DNA of 64,000 nt from Orychophragmus violaceus (Eukaryota; Streptophyta; Magnoliopsida; Brassicales; Brassicaceae). The stretch is from assembly GCA_030180135.1 (NCBI GenBank), contig CM058239.1:112067318-112131317 (forward strand), given 5' to 3'. The notes under the pieces were generated by a model. It made no database searches. It had not been told where the DNA came from and was given only the letters and a program-made list of their open reading frames with translations. The translations under genes and the position numbers were made by a program. The number at the start of each line of letters is the position of its first letter. Position 1 is the first letter of the stretch. Shown here piece by piece: positions 21,338 through 34,955 of the stretch.

Positions 21338-24300
21338 GAAAAATTCAGAACGAGAGCTACCGGTGTCCGATTGAATTGAAACAAATTTCTAAATGCTTCT
21401 AAAAGAGTCTAGTATTTTAAAAAGAAGTTTTGGGGAATTTATTATGAAGCTTCGAAGGTTTTTGGTGAATCAAATACTTAATTGGATAATTAAGCTAAGT
21501 ATATGATATATTTTAAAAAGGTGACCAATAGAAGCTAAAGCTTGAGATCCAAGTTTTGCTAATTGAAGAATAAAATATTGGGAAAAAGAGATGGGAGACG
21601 TGGCTGAGAGGGAGACAACAAGAACAAAAGTACATTTAATCACATATGGGATTACTTGTCAAAATAAGAAAGGATGGAAATGAGTTCATTGAACTCTTGA
21701 TCAACGTAAGACATGGAGAGAGGGGAAGACTTGCTGCCCAATTTAAACTGATTCACCACGTGACCAATATGGTAAAGAAGAGAAAGGATTCAATGAATTG
21801 TTATTGTGGTTCCGTGCCTAGCTAAAAAAAGAAGCAAAGAGTGCATTGAACTTGTTCATTTCTTCACTTTGATGTCGTGGCTGATGGAGGGAGTGAAGAT
21901 TTCCAGATGTCACCATATTAGATCTTTCTAATTGCTATAAATAGAGGATCAATCCTCCTCATTTTAATCATTCCATCGAGAAGAAAAGAAGAAGAGAAAA
22001 AGAGAAGAAGAAGAAGAGTGGAGCGTGAGGAAGAGAAGAGAAAGAGAGAAGGAGAAGAGGAGAGAAAGAAGAATAAAGAGAGAGAGTGAGAAAGAAATAA
22101 CAGAAAATAAAACAAAAGAATGATGGGGAAAGAAAAATTAATACGCCGAAATATTCTAAAAATATTCTTCGGAAAAAACAAATTTTCCGACGTAATAATT
22201 TTCCTGATAAAACGGATTTCCTTTTATTTAGAAAAAGGATAAACGGAGTTAGTTTCATTAGTAGCGGCAAACATCGGTTATGATCGGGTCAAAGATCGGG
22301 CTAAGGAGTTAACAGTTCGTGAAGGGTTCGGGGTAGGAGCGGGTTTAGTTCGGGTCTCGTGGGTTCCGTCAATCCGCCCATCCATCGTCACGATATCACT
22401 GTGAGTCGGCTACATTGTGTGTTGCATATAGATTAAGACATATAGACCTTGGATTCATTTAACCGTAGATTTAGGTTGCATACCTCGATGATTGAATTGG
22501 TTAGAACGGCTAGGTTAATTAATAACTCGGTTAACTAATCAAAATGGTTAGGTTAAGGAGATGCATGCTAGTTAGCTTATATCGGTAATTGATTGATAGT
22601 TTCCTTGGTTTCTTGATTTGGTGTTGCATACATATAGAACGGTATGCTAGGAAGTATATGCATATATAAGTATTTAAGAACGTATCTAAATGAATCTATA
22701 TATGGGGAACTAAGAGTTAATTAAAACACGGTTAAAACACATAACACACTTAGAATATAATAGTGGGGTGGGTTCATTAGTTAATAGTCGGGGTTAATAT
22801 GTTATGTAAATTAATTAAATAATAATGTGAAGTCAAGAGATTAGTAAGTTTACTAATCTCAAGCTGACGGATCGAATAGGTTAAGAATAAGAATTTACGG
22901 AAATAAGAATTAATAATTGGAATTGAATTAAGTCGTATACAAGATTAGTAATCCACTAATCCCAATATGGCGGATCGAATGATTAAGGTTAAGAAAAGAT
23001 TAAAAGACTAATAAACCTCAATAATTGTTTGTGTGGTGTTGTGATTATTGTTTGTCTGATTGTGTATCTTCTTCGGTGTTGGGCCGAGTAGACTGTTGAT
23101 TGCTTGATTGTTTATCTACTTCGGTGTTGGGCCGAGTAGACTGTACTGGTAGATACTTACTCTGGTGTGGGACCGGGTAAGTTTGGATAGATGCCTAATC
23201 CGGTATGAAACCGGATAAGGTCGGGTGACTTGGAGGTTGGTGATAGGACTTGCGAAATAGATTGGGAGATATGACTGGATTTATTTATGTTGACCTTGTC
23301 CATCTTGCATGATAGAGTCCCAGTCTGAAAGTCTAGAGATGGCGTTCCGGTACTTCCGACCCGATTGGATCCTCGGGTAGTTACCTGACCGGTTCACGTG
23401 CCTTCGGGTGGTGATTCTGGTTATGGTGTTAACCTACTGAGTGACGCCGGTAGGTGTGTGGTCCGGAGAATTCGGGGTCGCGTCCTAGGGCCGGACTGCA
23501 TGGAAGCTTTGGTTATCTAGGGGTATCCCGAATCACAGTGTATTGATGGACCGAGAATGGTGTCCTAGTCATAGGACTTCGTGTTTTCGTCTAGGAGTCG
23601 TGGGAGGTTTTAGTTACCATGGGGGTAGCTAAGTGTTCCCGTGGAAGTTACTGATTTCGCATAGTGGGCCTAGTTGGTATGGAGTTGTGTAGAGTCATGA
23701 TAGATAGATCGAGTCTAATCGAGAGCATGTGTCGCAGTGTTCTCGATTCCCTTGCTTACCTTTTTGTTGTTGTTAATTGAGTGCTTGTGTGTTGTGGAGC
23801 TCATCACGTCTTGGTAGCATGTGATCAGCTATTGTACTTGATTGTTATTTTGGGTTTGTGCGGGATTATTAGATTGTTAGCACCCTTTTAGTTTGGAGCA
23901 GTCTCACTGGGTAATCTTAGATTGCTCATTATATTCTTTTTTTTTCAAGTTTGGAATAGCTCGGGGCCGCGTAGGACACTCGGAGTAGGCTCGGGTTGGA
24001 ATTTGGCATCGGTTTGTCTAAGCATTTTGACTTTATTTTTGGTTTCGGATTTTGTGGGGACCCCGCTAAATGATTTGTATAAAACTATAAAATGTTATGA
24101 ATAAGATTTATAATTTTTAAGTAATAAGACGGAATAATTCCCTGATATACGGTTTAGTCCGAACCAAACACAACTCGTGGAAGCGGTACAGGTTGCAAAG
24201 CCTTGTATCGTGGAAACGAGGTAAACAGAGTCAAGAATGGTTTGGTTCGAGCCATTGACTCAACCCGGACTGTCTCTGGCTTCGTATTGTGACAAACTCT

Positions 24301-24395
24301 TCTTGTATGGCTGCTCGGGTTCGATCGGTAATATTCTTGTTTGATTGTCGGCCGGTCAACTCGTCGATCAGCGGAAAACGGGAAGGGGCGTAACA
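21338..24395 (+). repeat. 5' LTR of the LARD-like element, 5'-truncated
   Basis: 3,058 bp ending GGGGCGTAACA. It contains a TATA box (21935-21944) and, just downstream, a purine-rich tract (21975-22110) absent from the other LTR. Interior motifs such as CTACTTCGGTGTTGGGCCGAGTAGAC repeat several times (23060-23180). Confidence 0.85.
21935..21944 (+). promoter_or_regulatory. TATA box of the LARD-like 5' LTR
   Basis: CTATAAATAG, also present in the 3' LTR at 28551-28560. It marks the probable U3/R border. Confidence 0.65.
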
Positions 24396-24400
24396 AAAGG

Positions 24401-24412
24401 TGGTATCAGAGC
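24401..24412 (+). other. Primer-binding site, tRNA-Met type (first copy)
   Basis: TGGTATCAGAGC, 5 bp after the 5' LTR; complementary to the 3' end of initiator tRNA-Met. Confidence 0.85.
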
Positions 24413-24549
24413 ATGGTTAGTCATGGGTTCGGAAATTCCGGTTTTTTAAAGTTTTCAATGTTTTTTCGAGTCAAAATGTGTCGCAAATGCAACTATTAGG
24501 AATCCGAGTTCGCGTTTTGGGCCCATGGTGTGGACATTGCGTTAGAGAT

Positions 24550-25262
24550 GTGTTTAGTGTAGATCGAGTCTAATCAAGGGCATGTGTCGCAGTGTTCTCG
24601 ATTTCCTTCGTTGATAATATGTGTTGTTATTTGAATGCTTGTGTGTTGTGGATCTCATTACGTCTTGGTAGCACGTGATCAGCTATTGTAGTTGATTGTT
24701 ATTTTGGGTTTGGGCGGGATTATTAGATTGTTACCAGCCTTTTAGTTGGGAGTCGTCCCACTGGGTAATCTTAGATTGCTCATTAGAATCTTTTTTGCTT
24801 TTCAGGTTTGTAATAGCTCGGATCGGAGTAGGCTCGGGTTGGCATTTGGCATCGTTTTGTTTACGCATTTTGAATTTATTTTTGGTTTTGGATTTTGCGT
24901 GGACCCTACTAAATGATTTGTATAAAACCGTAAATTGTTATGTATAAGATTTATAATTTTTAAATCATAAACTGGAATAATTCCTTGATATATGGTTTAG
25001 TCCGAACCGAACACAACTCGTGGAAGCGATACAGGTTGAAAAGCTTTGTATCGTGGAAACGAGGTAATCGAAGTCAAGGACGGTTTGGTTCGAGCCATTG
25101 ACTCAAATCGGACTGTCTCTGGCTTCGTATTGTGACAAACTCTTCTCGTATGGCTGCTCGGGTTCGATCGGTCATGTTCTTGTTTGATTGTTGGCCGGTC
25201 AGCTCGTCGGTCAACGGAAAACGGGAAGGGGGTGTTACAAAAAAGTGGTATCAGAGCATGGT
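24550..25262 (+). repeat. Internal duplicate of the LTR 3' end with second primer-binding site
   Basis: The sequence from GATCGAGTCTAATC (about 24562) repeats the last 700 bp or so of the LTR (compare 23705-24395). It ends in a second TGGTATCAGAGCATGG (25247-25262). The element thus carries two primer-binding sites about 845 bp apart. Confidence 0.8.
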
Positions 25263-27708
25263 TCGTCATGGATTCGAAAATTCCGGTTTTCAACGTTTTC
25301 AATGTTTCATCGAGTCGAAATGTGTCGCCAAAGCAACCATTATGAATCCGAGTCGCGTCCATCAAATCGGAGAAGTTAGAGATTGTGTATGAGTGTACTA
25401 ACAGTTCTATGTTTGGTGCAGTCTTACAGCAGAGTTGTCCTAGGAGGATTGGCGTGTGAGTGTGGTCGCGACTTCAGTATGAGCGACATACGTATGGACG
25501 ACCGTGAGTTCGTTGGTTATACCCCAGTTAGTCGAGTCCTATATTACTAGGATGCGGAATGTTCATGTATTTGCTGCCTATCTCAGATCAGCAAGTGGGC
25601 AGATATGATAGTTGATTATCTGCTCAAGTTATCGGAGATTCAAGAGTTCGGGGTCACTCAAAAGCAGCCAACGCCACCATATGTTAATCCATCATTATCA
25701 CCAGTCTGACTCGTTCCTCATGCATCGGATCCTCCTTGCCTTCTCAATGATGCCTCGGGTTGGTGCAATTATTATTACGAGTCCTATCGAATCCCAACGT
25801 CAGCATATCAGCCACCACCACCGATGCAGCTCCCGCCTTGTCACATTTTCGGCCGAGAAGTACATTGCGCTCCTTTCCCGTCATGATCGAGACTGCGTCG
25901 CTCTGCCACCACCACCACACTCATTCCATCCTCCTGGCGCACCTGCCGGTTATGATCCGCATGAGTTATATTGTATTCAGTGCGGAGCGTGCCCCTCATG
26001 TTGGAGACATTTGGAAGTAAATTAGGACCAGGTAAGTAAGGGCTCTAACTCACTTTTTGATGTGTGTATATCGGCTTGCATTCGTATCTGATGATTCGTT
26101 TGTGTATAGCGGTGTTTCTTTTGGGACGGATTAGTAACCGCTAGTATATAGACTTTGACAGACCTATGTATTTAAAACTTTATGTGATGTATAGATGTTT
26201 TATTTACGTAGTATACGTGGAGTATTTTGGTTTGTCGTTTTGAGTAACGGAGTAGTTATGTTGCATGCATATGATGGATGTGAATGCAATATAGTTACGA
26301 TGTGAAAACAAATGATGGTCCGAATATACGGTTTCCATCAAAACCCTGAGACACGACCGTGATTGCCGATTTGCTTGATTGATTTTGTCTGATTGATGCT
26401 TTGATTGCTCGCTAGGTAGTTAGTCGTTGATTTTGAATCATTGTATTTGATTGATCGTTAGGTTGTTAGCCATATTACTACATATGTTTGATCGCTAAGT
26501 TGATAGCATTGCATGTGTTTGCTCGTTAGGTTGCTAGAACATTTGATTAGCATCATTGCATTCCTCAGCGGATATGTTGATTTGTATAGCATTGCATCCG
26601 GGGATTGTTAGCTTGCTTCCATTGCATTTGTTTGATCACTAGTTTGGTAGGTGGTTAATTGAGATTTGTTGCATTAATCAACTTGTTAGGTTGTTAGTTA
26701 AATATTGAGCATCATCGCATTGTTTAATTCACTTGGATGTTAGATGGTAGCTTTTGAGTTTGGGATAGCGAATTTTTAGGTTAACCGGTTTGGGTAATAG
26801 ATGTTTGGTGGATAGTTAGACCGGTAGATTGTTATGTTAGAATGTTAAGTTATCGGTTAGACTTGTGGATAATTGGGAAGTTAGAAAGCCTGCTAGTTAG
26901 AACTAAGCTCAGAATTGATAAAGCGATTTTTATAGGAGCTTATTTGGGATAGAATGGAATTATAAGATATTGTTAGTTAGCCATGTGTGACCGTCGGGTA
27001 CATGACTAGTTAACAATATCTCTATATGGAAGTGATATCGGAAAGTAAGTTAGAAAGTTAACCATTCTAGTGTTGTTGAGGTTGTTTATGCAGGACGTGA
27101 TGGACGATTTGACGAGAACACGAGACCGAATCCGAACCCAAGAGATGCGTTGTTTTTTTTGTGTGTAAGAAGCAGTTTGACCCGAGCCTGCCAGCAAGTC
27201 AGTGTGGTATGATGAGTTAGCAAGAGATTGAGGGCATCAATGTCAGTGAAAGGATCAATTAGAGGTTACCAGAGGAAGAGACGTTGTAGAGTCAGTAAAA
27301 CTTGGATTTCATTGATCGAGGTAAATTCGAGGCGTGTGTGGGCATGAAAATTCAGTTAGATGGAAGGAAAGAGGTGATAGGAGCAGAATACCGATTGGGA
27401 GCTGTAAGCATTGGAGGTAAGGCAAGTATGGGGCAATGGAGGATGATGCAATGTTGCGCGATTTGGGAAGTCAAGACAAAGTGAGGAAGCCTGAAGTGTT
27501 GGATATTTTGGAACTAGAGTTGAAGTTCAGTGAAAGCAATCAAGATAGAGAACCAGGAAGCGACCTGGAATCAATCAGTTCAGTGTCGAGAGTTCAAGAC
27601 GACAACGTGTTGGGATTTTGTGCAAGACTATGTAGCAAGAAGTCAGTTGGGCATCGGAAGTATGAGTTTAGTTTAGGATGAGAGTGAAAGCAGAAAAATG
27701 GGGAAGAA
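25263..27708 (+). other. Interior of the LARD-like element, no recognisable genes
   Basis: Open frames are short (137 codons at most, at 25612-26025) and match no family I know. The 26,340-26,900 part repeats TTGCTCGTTAGGTTGTTAG-like words. A polypurine tract, AAAAATGGGGAAGAA, ends at 27708. Confidence 0.7.
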
Positions 27709-30700
27709 TGTAATACCCTATCTCTCAAAATTGGTCAATAGGCAGCTGAAAAGTCAAACGGGGAAATTTCGTAATTTTTAGAAGATGAGGGGTATTTTGG
27801 TAAATTTACCAAAATGCGAGCTAGAAGCTAAGACGGCCCCTTTCTCTTTTTAAGTAAAGAAAACATTTAGAAGACAAGAAGTGGCAAGAACGGACTTTAA
27901 ACGAGTTTTTCGGACTACCGGGAAAGGAAACCAATAGAACCGACAAAACTTGTAAAATTCAGAACGGGACCTACGGGTGTCCGATTGAGGTGAAACAAAT
28001 TTCTAAATGCTTCTAAAAATAGTCTAGTATTTTAAAAAGAAGTTTTGTGGAATTTATTATGAAGCTTCGAAGGTTTTTGGAGAATCAAACGCTTAAATGG
28101 ATAATTAAGCTAAGTATATGATATATTTTAAAAATGTGACCAACTAGAAGCTTAAGTTTGAGATCCAAGTTTTGCTAATTGAAGAATAAAAATATTGGGA
28201 AAAAGAGATAGGAGACGTGGCTGAGAGGGAGACAACAAGAACAAGAGTACATTGAATCACATATGTGATTACTTGTCAAAATAAGAAAGGATGGAAATGA
28301 GTTCATTGAACTCTTGATCAACGTAGCACATGGAGAGAGGAGAAGACTTGCTGCCCAAGTTAAACTGATTCACCACGTGACCAATATGGTAAAGAAGAGA
28401 AAGGATTCAATGAATTGTTATTGTGGTTGCGTGGCTAGCTAAAAGAAGAAGCAAAGAGTGCATTGAAATTGTTCATTTCTTCACCTTGATGTCGTGGCTG
28501 ATGGAGGGAGTAAAGTTTCCAGATGTCACCATATTAGATCTTTCTAATTGCTATAAATAGATGAATATTCTCAAGAATATTTTTTGGAAAAGGAATATTC
28601 TCAAGAATATTCTTTGGAAAAGGAATTTTTCCGACGTAATAATTTTCCCGATAAACCGGATTTCCTTTTATTTAGAAAAGGGATAGACGGAGTTAGGTTA
28701 TCTCGTATTGGAAAAGATCGGTTATGATCGGGTCAAAGATCGGGCTAAGGAGTCAACAGTTCGGGAAGGGTTCGGGGTAGCAGCGGGTTTAGTTCGGGTC
28801 TCGTGGGTTCCGTCAATCCGCCCATCCGTCGTCACGATATCACTGTGAGTCGGCTACATTGTGTGTTGCATATAGATTAGGACATATAGACCTTGGATTC
28901 ATTAACCATAGATTTAGGTTGCATACCTCGATGATTGAATTGGTTAGAACGGGTAAGTTGATTAGTAACTCGGTTAACTAATTAAATGTTTAGGTTAAAG
29001 AGATGCATGCTAGTTAGATTATATCGAAAATTGATTGATAGTTTTCTTGATTGCTTGATTGGGTCTTTCATACATATAAAACAGCATGCTAGGAAGTATA
29101 TGCATATATAAGTATTTAAGAACGTATCTAAATGAATCTATATATGGGGAATTGAGAGTTAATTAAAATACGGTTAAAACACATAACACATTTAGAATAT
29201 AATAACGGGTGGGTTCATAAGTTAATAGTCGGTTTTAACGGGTTAACTGAATTAATTAAATAATAATGTGAAATCAGGGGATTAGTAAGTTTACTAATCT
29301 CAAGGTGACGGATCGAAGAGGTTAAGAATAAGAATTAATAATTAGAATTGAATTAAGCCGTCTACGACATTAGTAATCCACTAATCCCAATATAGTGGAT
29401 CGAATGAATTAAGGTTAAGAAAAGATTAAAAGACTAATAAACCTAAATAATTGTTTGTGTGGTGTTGTGGTTATTGTTTGTGTGATTGTGTATCTACTTC
29501 AGTGTTGGGTTGAGTAGACTGTTGATTGCTTGATTGTTTATCTACTTTGGTGTTGGGCCAAGTAGACTGTTGATTGTTTGATTGTTTATATACTTCGGTG
29601 TTGGGCCAAGTAGATTATACTGGTAGATACTAACTTTGGTGCGGGACCTGGTAAGTTTGGATAGATGCCTAATCCGGGATGAAACCGGATAAGGTCGGGT
29701 GACTTGGAGGTTGGTGATAAGACTAGCGGGATAGATTGGCAGTTGTGACTGGATTTATTTATGTTGACCTTCTCGGTCTTGCGTGATAGAGTCCCAATGA
29801 GTCTGCTTGTTTACATTACTGTTATTAGGACTCTATAGGGTGCGTTAGATCCTGCAATTCTATAGATGGCGTTCTGGTACTTCCGACCCGATTGGATCCT
29901 CGGGTAGTTACCTGATAGATTCATGTGCCTTCGGGTGGTGATTCTGGTTATGGTGTTAACCTACTGAGTGACGCCAGTAGGTGTGTGGTCCAGACTGCAT
30001 GGAAGCTTTGGTTATCTAGGGGTGGCCCAGTCACCATGGATCGATGGACAGAGAACGGTGTCCTAGTCGTAGGACTTCGTGTTTTCGTCTAGGAGTCGTG
30101 GGAGGTTTTAGTTTCCATGGGGGTAGCTAAGTGTTCCCGTGGAAGTTACCGAGTTCGTATAGTGGGCCTAGTTTGTGTGGAGTTGTGTAGAGCCTGAAAG
30201 ATAGATCGAATCTAATTGAGAGCATGTGCCGCAGTGTTCTTGATTCCCTTGGTTACCTTTTTGTTGTTGTTAATTGAATGCTTGTGTGTTGTGGAGCTCA
30301 TCACTTCTTGGTAGAATGTGATCAGCTATTGTACTTGATTGTTATTTTGGGTTTGGTCGGGATTATTAGATTGATAGCAGATTTTTAGTTGGGAGACGTC
30401 TCACTGGGTAGTTTTAGATTGCTCATTAGATTCTTTTGTGTTTTTCAGGTTTGGAATAGCTCGTCGGACGCGTAGGACACTTTGAGTAGGCTCGGGTTGG
30501 CATTTGGCATCGGTTTGTTTATGCATTTTGACTTTATTTTTGGTTTCGGATTTTGTGGGGACCCCACTAAATGATTTGTATAAAACCGTAAAATGTTATG
30601 AATAAGATTTATAATTTTTAAGTAATAAGACGGAATAATTCCCTGATATACGGTTTAGTCCGAACTGAATACAACTCGTGGAAGTGGTACAGGTTGCACA

Positions 30701-30897
30701 GTCTTTTATCATGGAAACGAGGTAAACAGAGTCAAGGATGGTTTGGTTTGAGCCATTGACTCAAACCGGACTGTCTCTGGATTCGTATTGTGACAAACTC
30801 TTCTTGTATGGCTGCTCGGGTTTGATCGTTCATGTTCTTGTTTAATTGTTGGCCGGTCAACTCGTCGGTCAGCGGAAAACAGGAAGGGGGCGTTACA
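27709..30897 (+). repeat. 3' LTR of the LARD-like element
   Basis: 3,189 bp from TGTAATACCC to GGCGTTACA, with TATA box CTATAAATAG at 28551. It is full length at its start, unlike the 5' LTR. A diverged minus-strand relative lies at 61803-64000. Confidence 0.88.
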
Positions 30898-31825
30898 GAT
30901 CCGATTTCCTCTTTTTTCATCGTCAAATCTTCTACTACTCTTCTAATAAACTCTTCAAATTTTTTAAATTTCGAATAGCAAAATTTCTATTAAACTCTTC
31001 AATTTCTTTAAATTTCTCGAGGCAAATTTTTATGTTAATTATAAATTCTGTTATTATTTTAGATTATTTGATTTCTAACTTGTATTTTTAAAATTTTGCT
31101 CTGGAAACGCCGAGAAGTTAGTGCTGGTCCCTCAAAGATACCTACCCCCACTATATACTCCAGTGTTTGAGAAGTAATTTCCCTTCTCACCGACCACTTC
31201 CTAGCCCACCCAAACCTACAGAGAGGACTTGATCCTTTATAATTTTTTGTAAAGCTCAGCCATTATGATTCACATTATATTAAAAATCACTTTCTAGTAG
31301 TTCACACATCCTAAAATAGCACACTTAGCTCTGGAGTTATGTTTGAATATGTTATTGAAAAAAATTAGTGCACTTTGGTGATATAGGTATTTAAATCAAT
31401 CCGTTTAATTATTCGTCATGCATCACCATATTCTAGAAAGCGAGGTATTACAATCTTCCCCACTAACTGAGTCCAACGCCCTTATTGCGTACATGACTCT
31501 ACACTCATGTGGATTCGACTCTAATACCACTTGTGATGCTATTGATATTTTTATGATATTAAGTAAAAGTAGGGAACTTGACTAGGAAAAAAAAATTGGC
31601 AACTTATCTTTGCACATCGATATTTTGTTTCTTTTAAATAGAGAAAGGCAATTAAGATGTTTTTCTTTTTCAACTATAAACCAATACAAATGGTAACACC
31701 ATGGTGAGAATCTTCTAAGTTCTAACTATATATAATCTAAAGCAAGACATAGTTGCAATCGTGGTGAGAATCTTCTAAGTTCTAATTTAGATATGTCCAT
31801 TTTTACTCTTAATACATGGCAAGAT
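30898..31825 (+). repeat. CACTA-2 module copy 1 (right part) with TRIM-like remnant
   Basis: Resumes the interrupted module (GATCCGATTTCCTC, compare 42832). It ends with sequence also found at 43095-43735. Read on the minus strand, 31444-31530 holds an LTR start TGTAATACC, a polypurine GGGGAAGAT and, about 75 bp away, a primer-binding-site-like GTGGTATTAGAGTCG. This is the layout of a miniature (TRIM) element with almost no interior. Confidence 0.5.
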
Positions 31826-32890
31826 ATTCCGTCGGTTAGTTGTTGGTTCAATGTAATTGGAAAAAAATAATAATATCAATATATTTATGTATGTACAACG
31901 GTAACGTAACACTCAGCTCAACAGTTTCTATCCCCTCTACTTACTTCTCCGTGCCAAGGTTCGATACACGGGAGAAGGGAACTTTTCTTATATTATTCAA
32001 TTTCCTGATGGAAATCCGAGGGCGATAAAAGACGGCGCCATTTCCGATGAATTTCCAATTGAAATTTTAAAATACATCGGGTATCCGTCAGAAATCACAG
32101 ACGGAAAACCGAGGGTTTTGGGTATAGGGTTTCAAAATAGGAAATGAACAATTTAAAAACAGCGGAGGACATAATGTAATGATCTTGTAGACCACATACC
32201 ATCCCTTACATTCTCTTAGAACACATATTCTATGGTTTTCAGAAAATCAAGTATGTCGAACGAAAATAGCTTCCTAGTATACAATGGTGTTTAAGAGGAA
32301 CTTATATATGAAAATCACTTGATTTACCGAAAACATAAATTATCGATAATTTGTATATAAAGAAACTATATTTGCCAATAAACCTTGTCATTTAGGTATA
32401 ACGTATGTATCGAAGTCTTAGAATCCCAAAAAAGCATATCCTAAAGAAACCATAAACCTTATCTCGTCGAAAAATCCATCGAAAACCCGTCGGTATATAT
32501 TAATCAAATAGTCATTGATTGTATTTACTTTGTGTTTGTTCCCAAAAACATTTCGAAAACAGACTTTTCGAAAATTGTTTGGCTTCCCGACGGACAACCG
32601 ACGATTTTGCCGTCAGAATACAATTTCAAATATAGATCTTATTTCCTCTTTTTTATCCTAAAATCTAATACTGCTCTTCTAATAGACTCTTCAATTTCTT
32701 TAAATTTCGAATAGCAAAATTTCTAGTAAACTCTTTAATTTCTTTAACTTTCTCGAGGTAAATTTTTATGTTAATTATAAATTTTTTTATTAGTTTTAGA
32801 TTATTTGATTTTTGACTTGTATTTTTAAATTTTTCCGCAGGAAACGCTGAGGAGTAAGGGCCGTTCACTCAAAGATACCCCCCCCAACTA
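31826..32890 (+). repeat. CACTA-2 internal module, copy 2
   Basis: GATATTCCGTCGGTTAGTTGTTGG to about 32890, collinear with 42031-43050. It follows copy 1 directly, so the modules are arranged head to tail. No credible gene. Confidence 0.75.
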
Positions 32891-34298
32891 TATACTGCAG
32901 TGTTTGAGAAGCATTGCTCTTTAGAATTAATTATTTTAAATAAAATAATTTAGAAACTAGGGCGTTATAATTCTCCTCCACTGCGAATGAATTCGTCCAC
33001 GAATTTGATGGTTTGTTCCATTTTCTTACTATTTTATGGAGCTAATGATAGCAATCACACTCGGATAAACCTGAAGTACTGGACTTATCAATCCAAATCC
33101 ACTCCATCAGTCCATTGTATCACTAGACTGAATTGCCTTTGCCGACCCTTTCCCAATCATGGTGAGAATCGTTCTAATTTAGATATGACCATTTTGACTC
33201 AGAATACCTGATTATATACAATACATCCTAATTATATGAATAATCGATTTTCTACTCACAATATTTTATTTTAATATTGTGATTGAAACTACTATTTTGT
33301 AGAATTATTTCCATGGGTATATTTGATTTTGTCATTTATTTCAATGGATGAATATAAATTCGTACTTCATAACCTATCTATATGGGTGTATATAGTTTGT
33401 GTTTGATCATTTATTTCCTTGAGTATATTTAATCTGGCCGACATTGTGAATTTATGTGACCACCATTTAGTTTTTGAAATTAAGAGAAACGGATTTTTTA
33501 ATCTCTAAATTGCTTGCAATAATGAAATTCGAAGAAACATGAATAATTCTTTAAACTAATTCTTTGTTTATATAATATTTATAATTTATAGCCTAATTTT
33601 TTTAGAGATAAAGTTTAAACTCTTTCATAAACCTTTTTAGTGTTAATTTAAAACATTAAATGATAAATTAACATTTTTATTTCAAACATATATTTATCTT
33701 TTTTTTAATAGCATTTTCCAATTTGTATTTTAGTTATGAAAACATATAGTTTCTAATTAAATCTGGATATAAATGTCTTTTCACATTTAGAAGAGTAAAT
33801 TTCAAAAAAAATAAAAATAGAAGTGTACTTTGCAAATTTTAAAACATAAATGGGGTATTTTTCAAATTAACCCTTTTAAAATTATTAATAAACAGTTTTA
33901 TTAGATGTATGTGAATAATATTATTAGTTACATCAACACCATCAAATTAAAACATTTGAAGCCCAAATTTAAAATTTCGAACAGTTTGTTGTTAAATATT
34001 AAATCCAACAAAACCTATGCTAAAATGTTTGAAAAATGTTATTGTTGTCTATTTTCAAAAGTGTTTTTAAAACTAAGTTCTGTTAAAAAAAAAAAAATGA
34101 CAGCAAATAAAGCATATATTTGGACTTTTTTTGTCTGTAATGAAAAACAATAACAAAAGAAATTAGGGTAAACATAGAAGTGATGATTCCCTTTTCATTT
34201 TCATATCCAAATCTGATTTCATGCATAACAACCATTCATGCGGTCAAAATCGAGATCTTGTGTTGTTGTCATCTAATTGTTAAAGCATGTGAATTATT
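32891..34298 (+). other. AT-rich stretch, mostly unassigned
   Basis: 33155-33300 resembles 43655-43800, the flank of host repeat B. The rest (33300-34298) is AT-rich with no recognisable gene or element. Confidence 0.5.
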
Positions 34299-34555
34299 AT
34301 GTCATCATTTGATTGTAATCCAACAGACAAAAGTAAACGAAAAATATCTATTGGAGTCTGTTTTCTATTACTTGGTTACGTAGTTATTCAATTGAATTTC
34401 GATGATGTCCTTGTAGCTTTAACGGATGATGAGAAGGTTCTTCTTGTTGGGTATAAGCTTAAGCACATGTCTTGCACTGAATATACTATTTCTTTGCGTT
34501 ATGATGATATGTCGAGGAGAAGTCAAGTGTATGTTGGCAAAGTCAGGTGCGTACT
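34299..34555 (+). pseudogene. Tubby-like protein gene fragment
   Basis: An 85-codon stretch ends in CTEYTISLRYDDMSRRSQVYVGKVR, which fits the start of the plant tubby domain (C-T-E-Y-x-I-S-L, then YVGKVRSN in complete proteins). A GTGCGT follows where an exon border may be. No further tubby exon is visible downstream before the LINE at 34828. It is probably a gene relic or a fragment carried by a transposon. Confidence 0.5.
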
Positions 34556-34955
34556 CCTAATCATCGATTTGCCAAATTGGTTGCAATTTTCGTATTGGAA
34601 TCCCAAATTGTGTTTGTGATCTGAAAAGGATTAAAGTTATCAGTATTTATTGAGAGCCTTAGCCGATTATTATCATTAAAAATTGTAACCAAGACAATGA
34701 TTAAGAGCCATTTTCAGTAGAACTTTCTTCTAATCAATATATCTACTATTTGTGTTTTTGTCCTTCTGATATGAGTGTTGATAGTACCTCTCTTCACAAC
34801 TATTGATATATGAGAAGGTGAGTTCCTAGAACCGTTCTCACGTCCGATATCTTCCTGACTATACTTTCTCAAATCTCCTCACGAAGTTTATCCAAGTGAA
34901 GATCCACCTTACGAGATAACCTGGTTCACTGTTAAAGAACAAGCATTATCTCCTC

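Larger units (their letters stand above)
21338..30897 (+). mobile_element. Large non-coding LTR retrotransposon (LARD-like, gypsy type)
   Basis: Two long direct repeats (21338-24395 and 27709-30897) flank a 3.3-kb interior. A tRNA-Met-type primer-binding site, TGGTATCAGAGC, lies at 24401-24412 and a polypurine tract just before 27709. The interior has no gag, protease or polymerase that I can recognise, so this fits a large retrotransposon derivative. The 5' LTR lacks its first 240 bp or so. There, CACTA-2 module sequence joins directly and about 140 bp of the module are missing, so a deletion removed the left border together with any target duplication. Confidence 0.85.

Noticed and set aside
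21918..22270. Protein-coding frames in the purine-rich tract on the minus strand
   Set aside because: Phe/Ser/Leu low-complexity translations of a GA-rich leader, not conserved in the second LTR.
25612..26025. 137-codon frame in the LARD interior as a gag gene
   Set aside because: His/Pro/Ser-rich without a gag motif or zinc knuckle, and an overlapping second frame of similar quality; not supportable.
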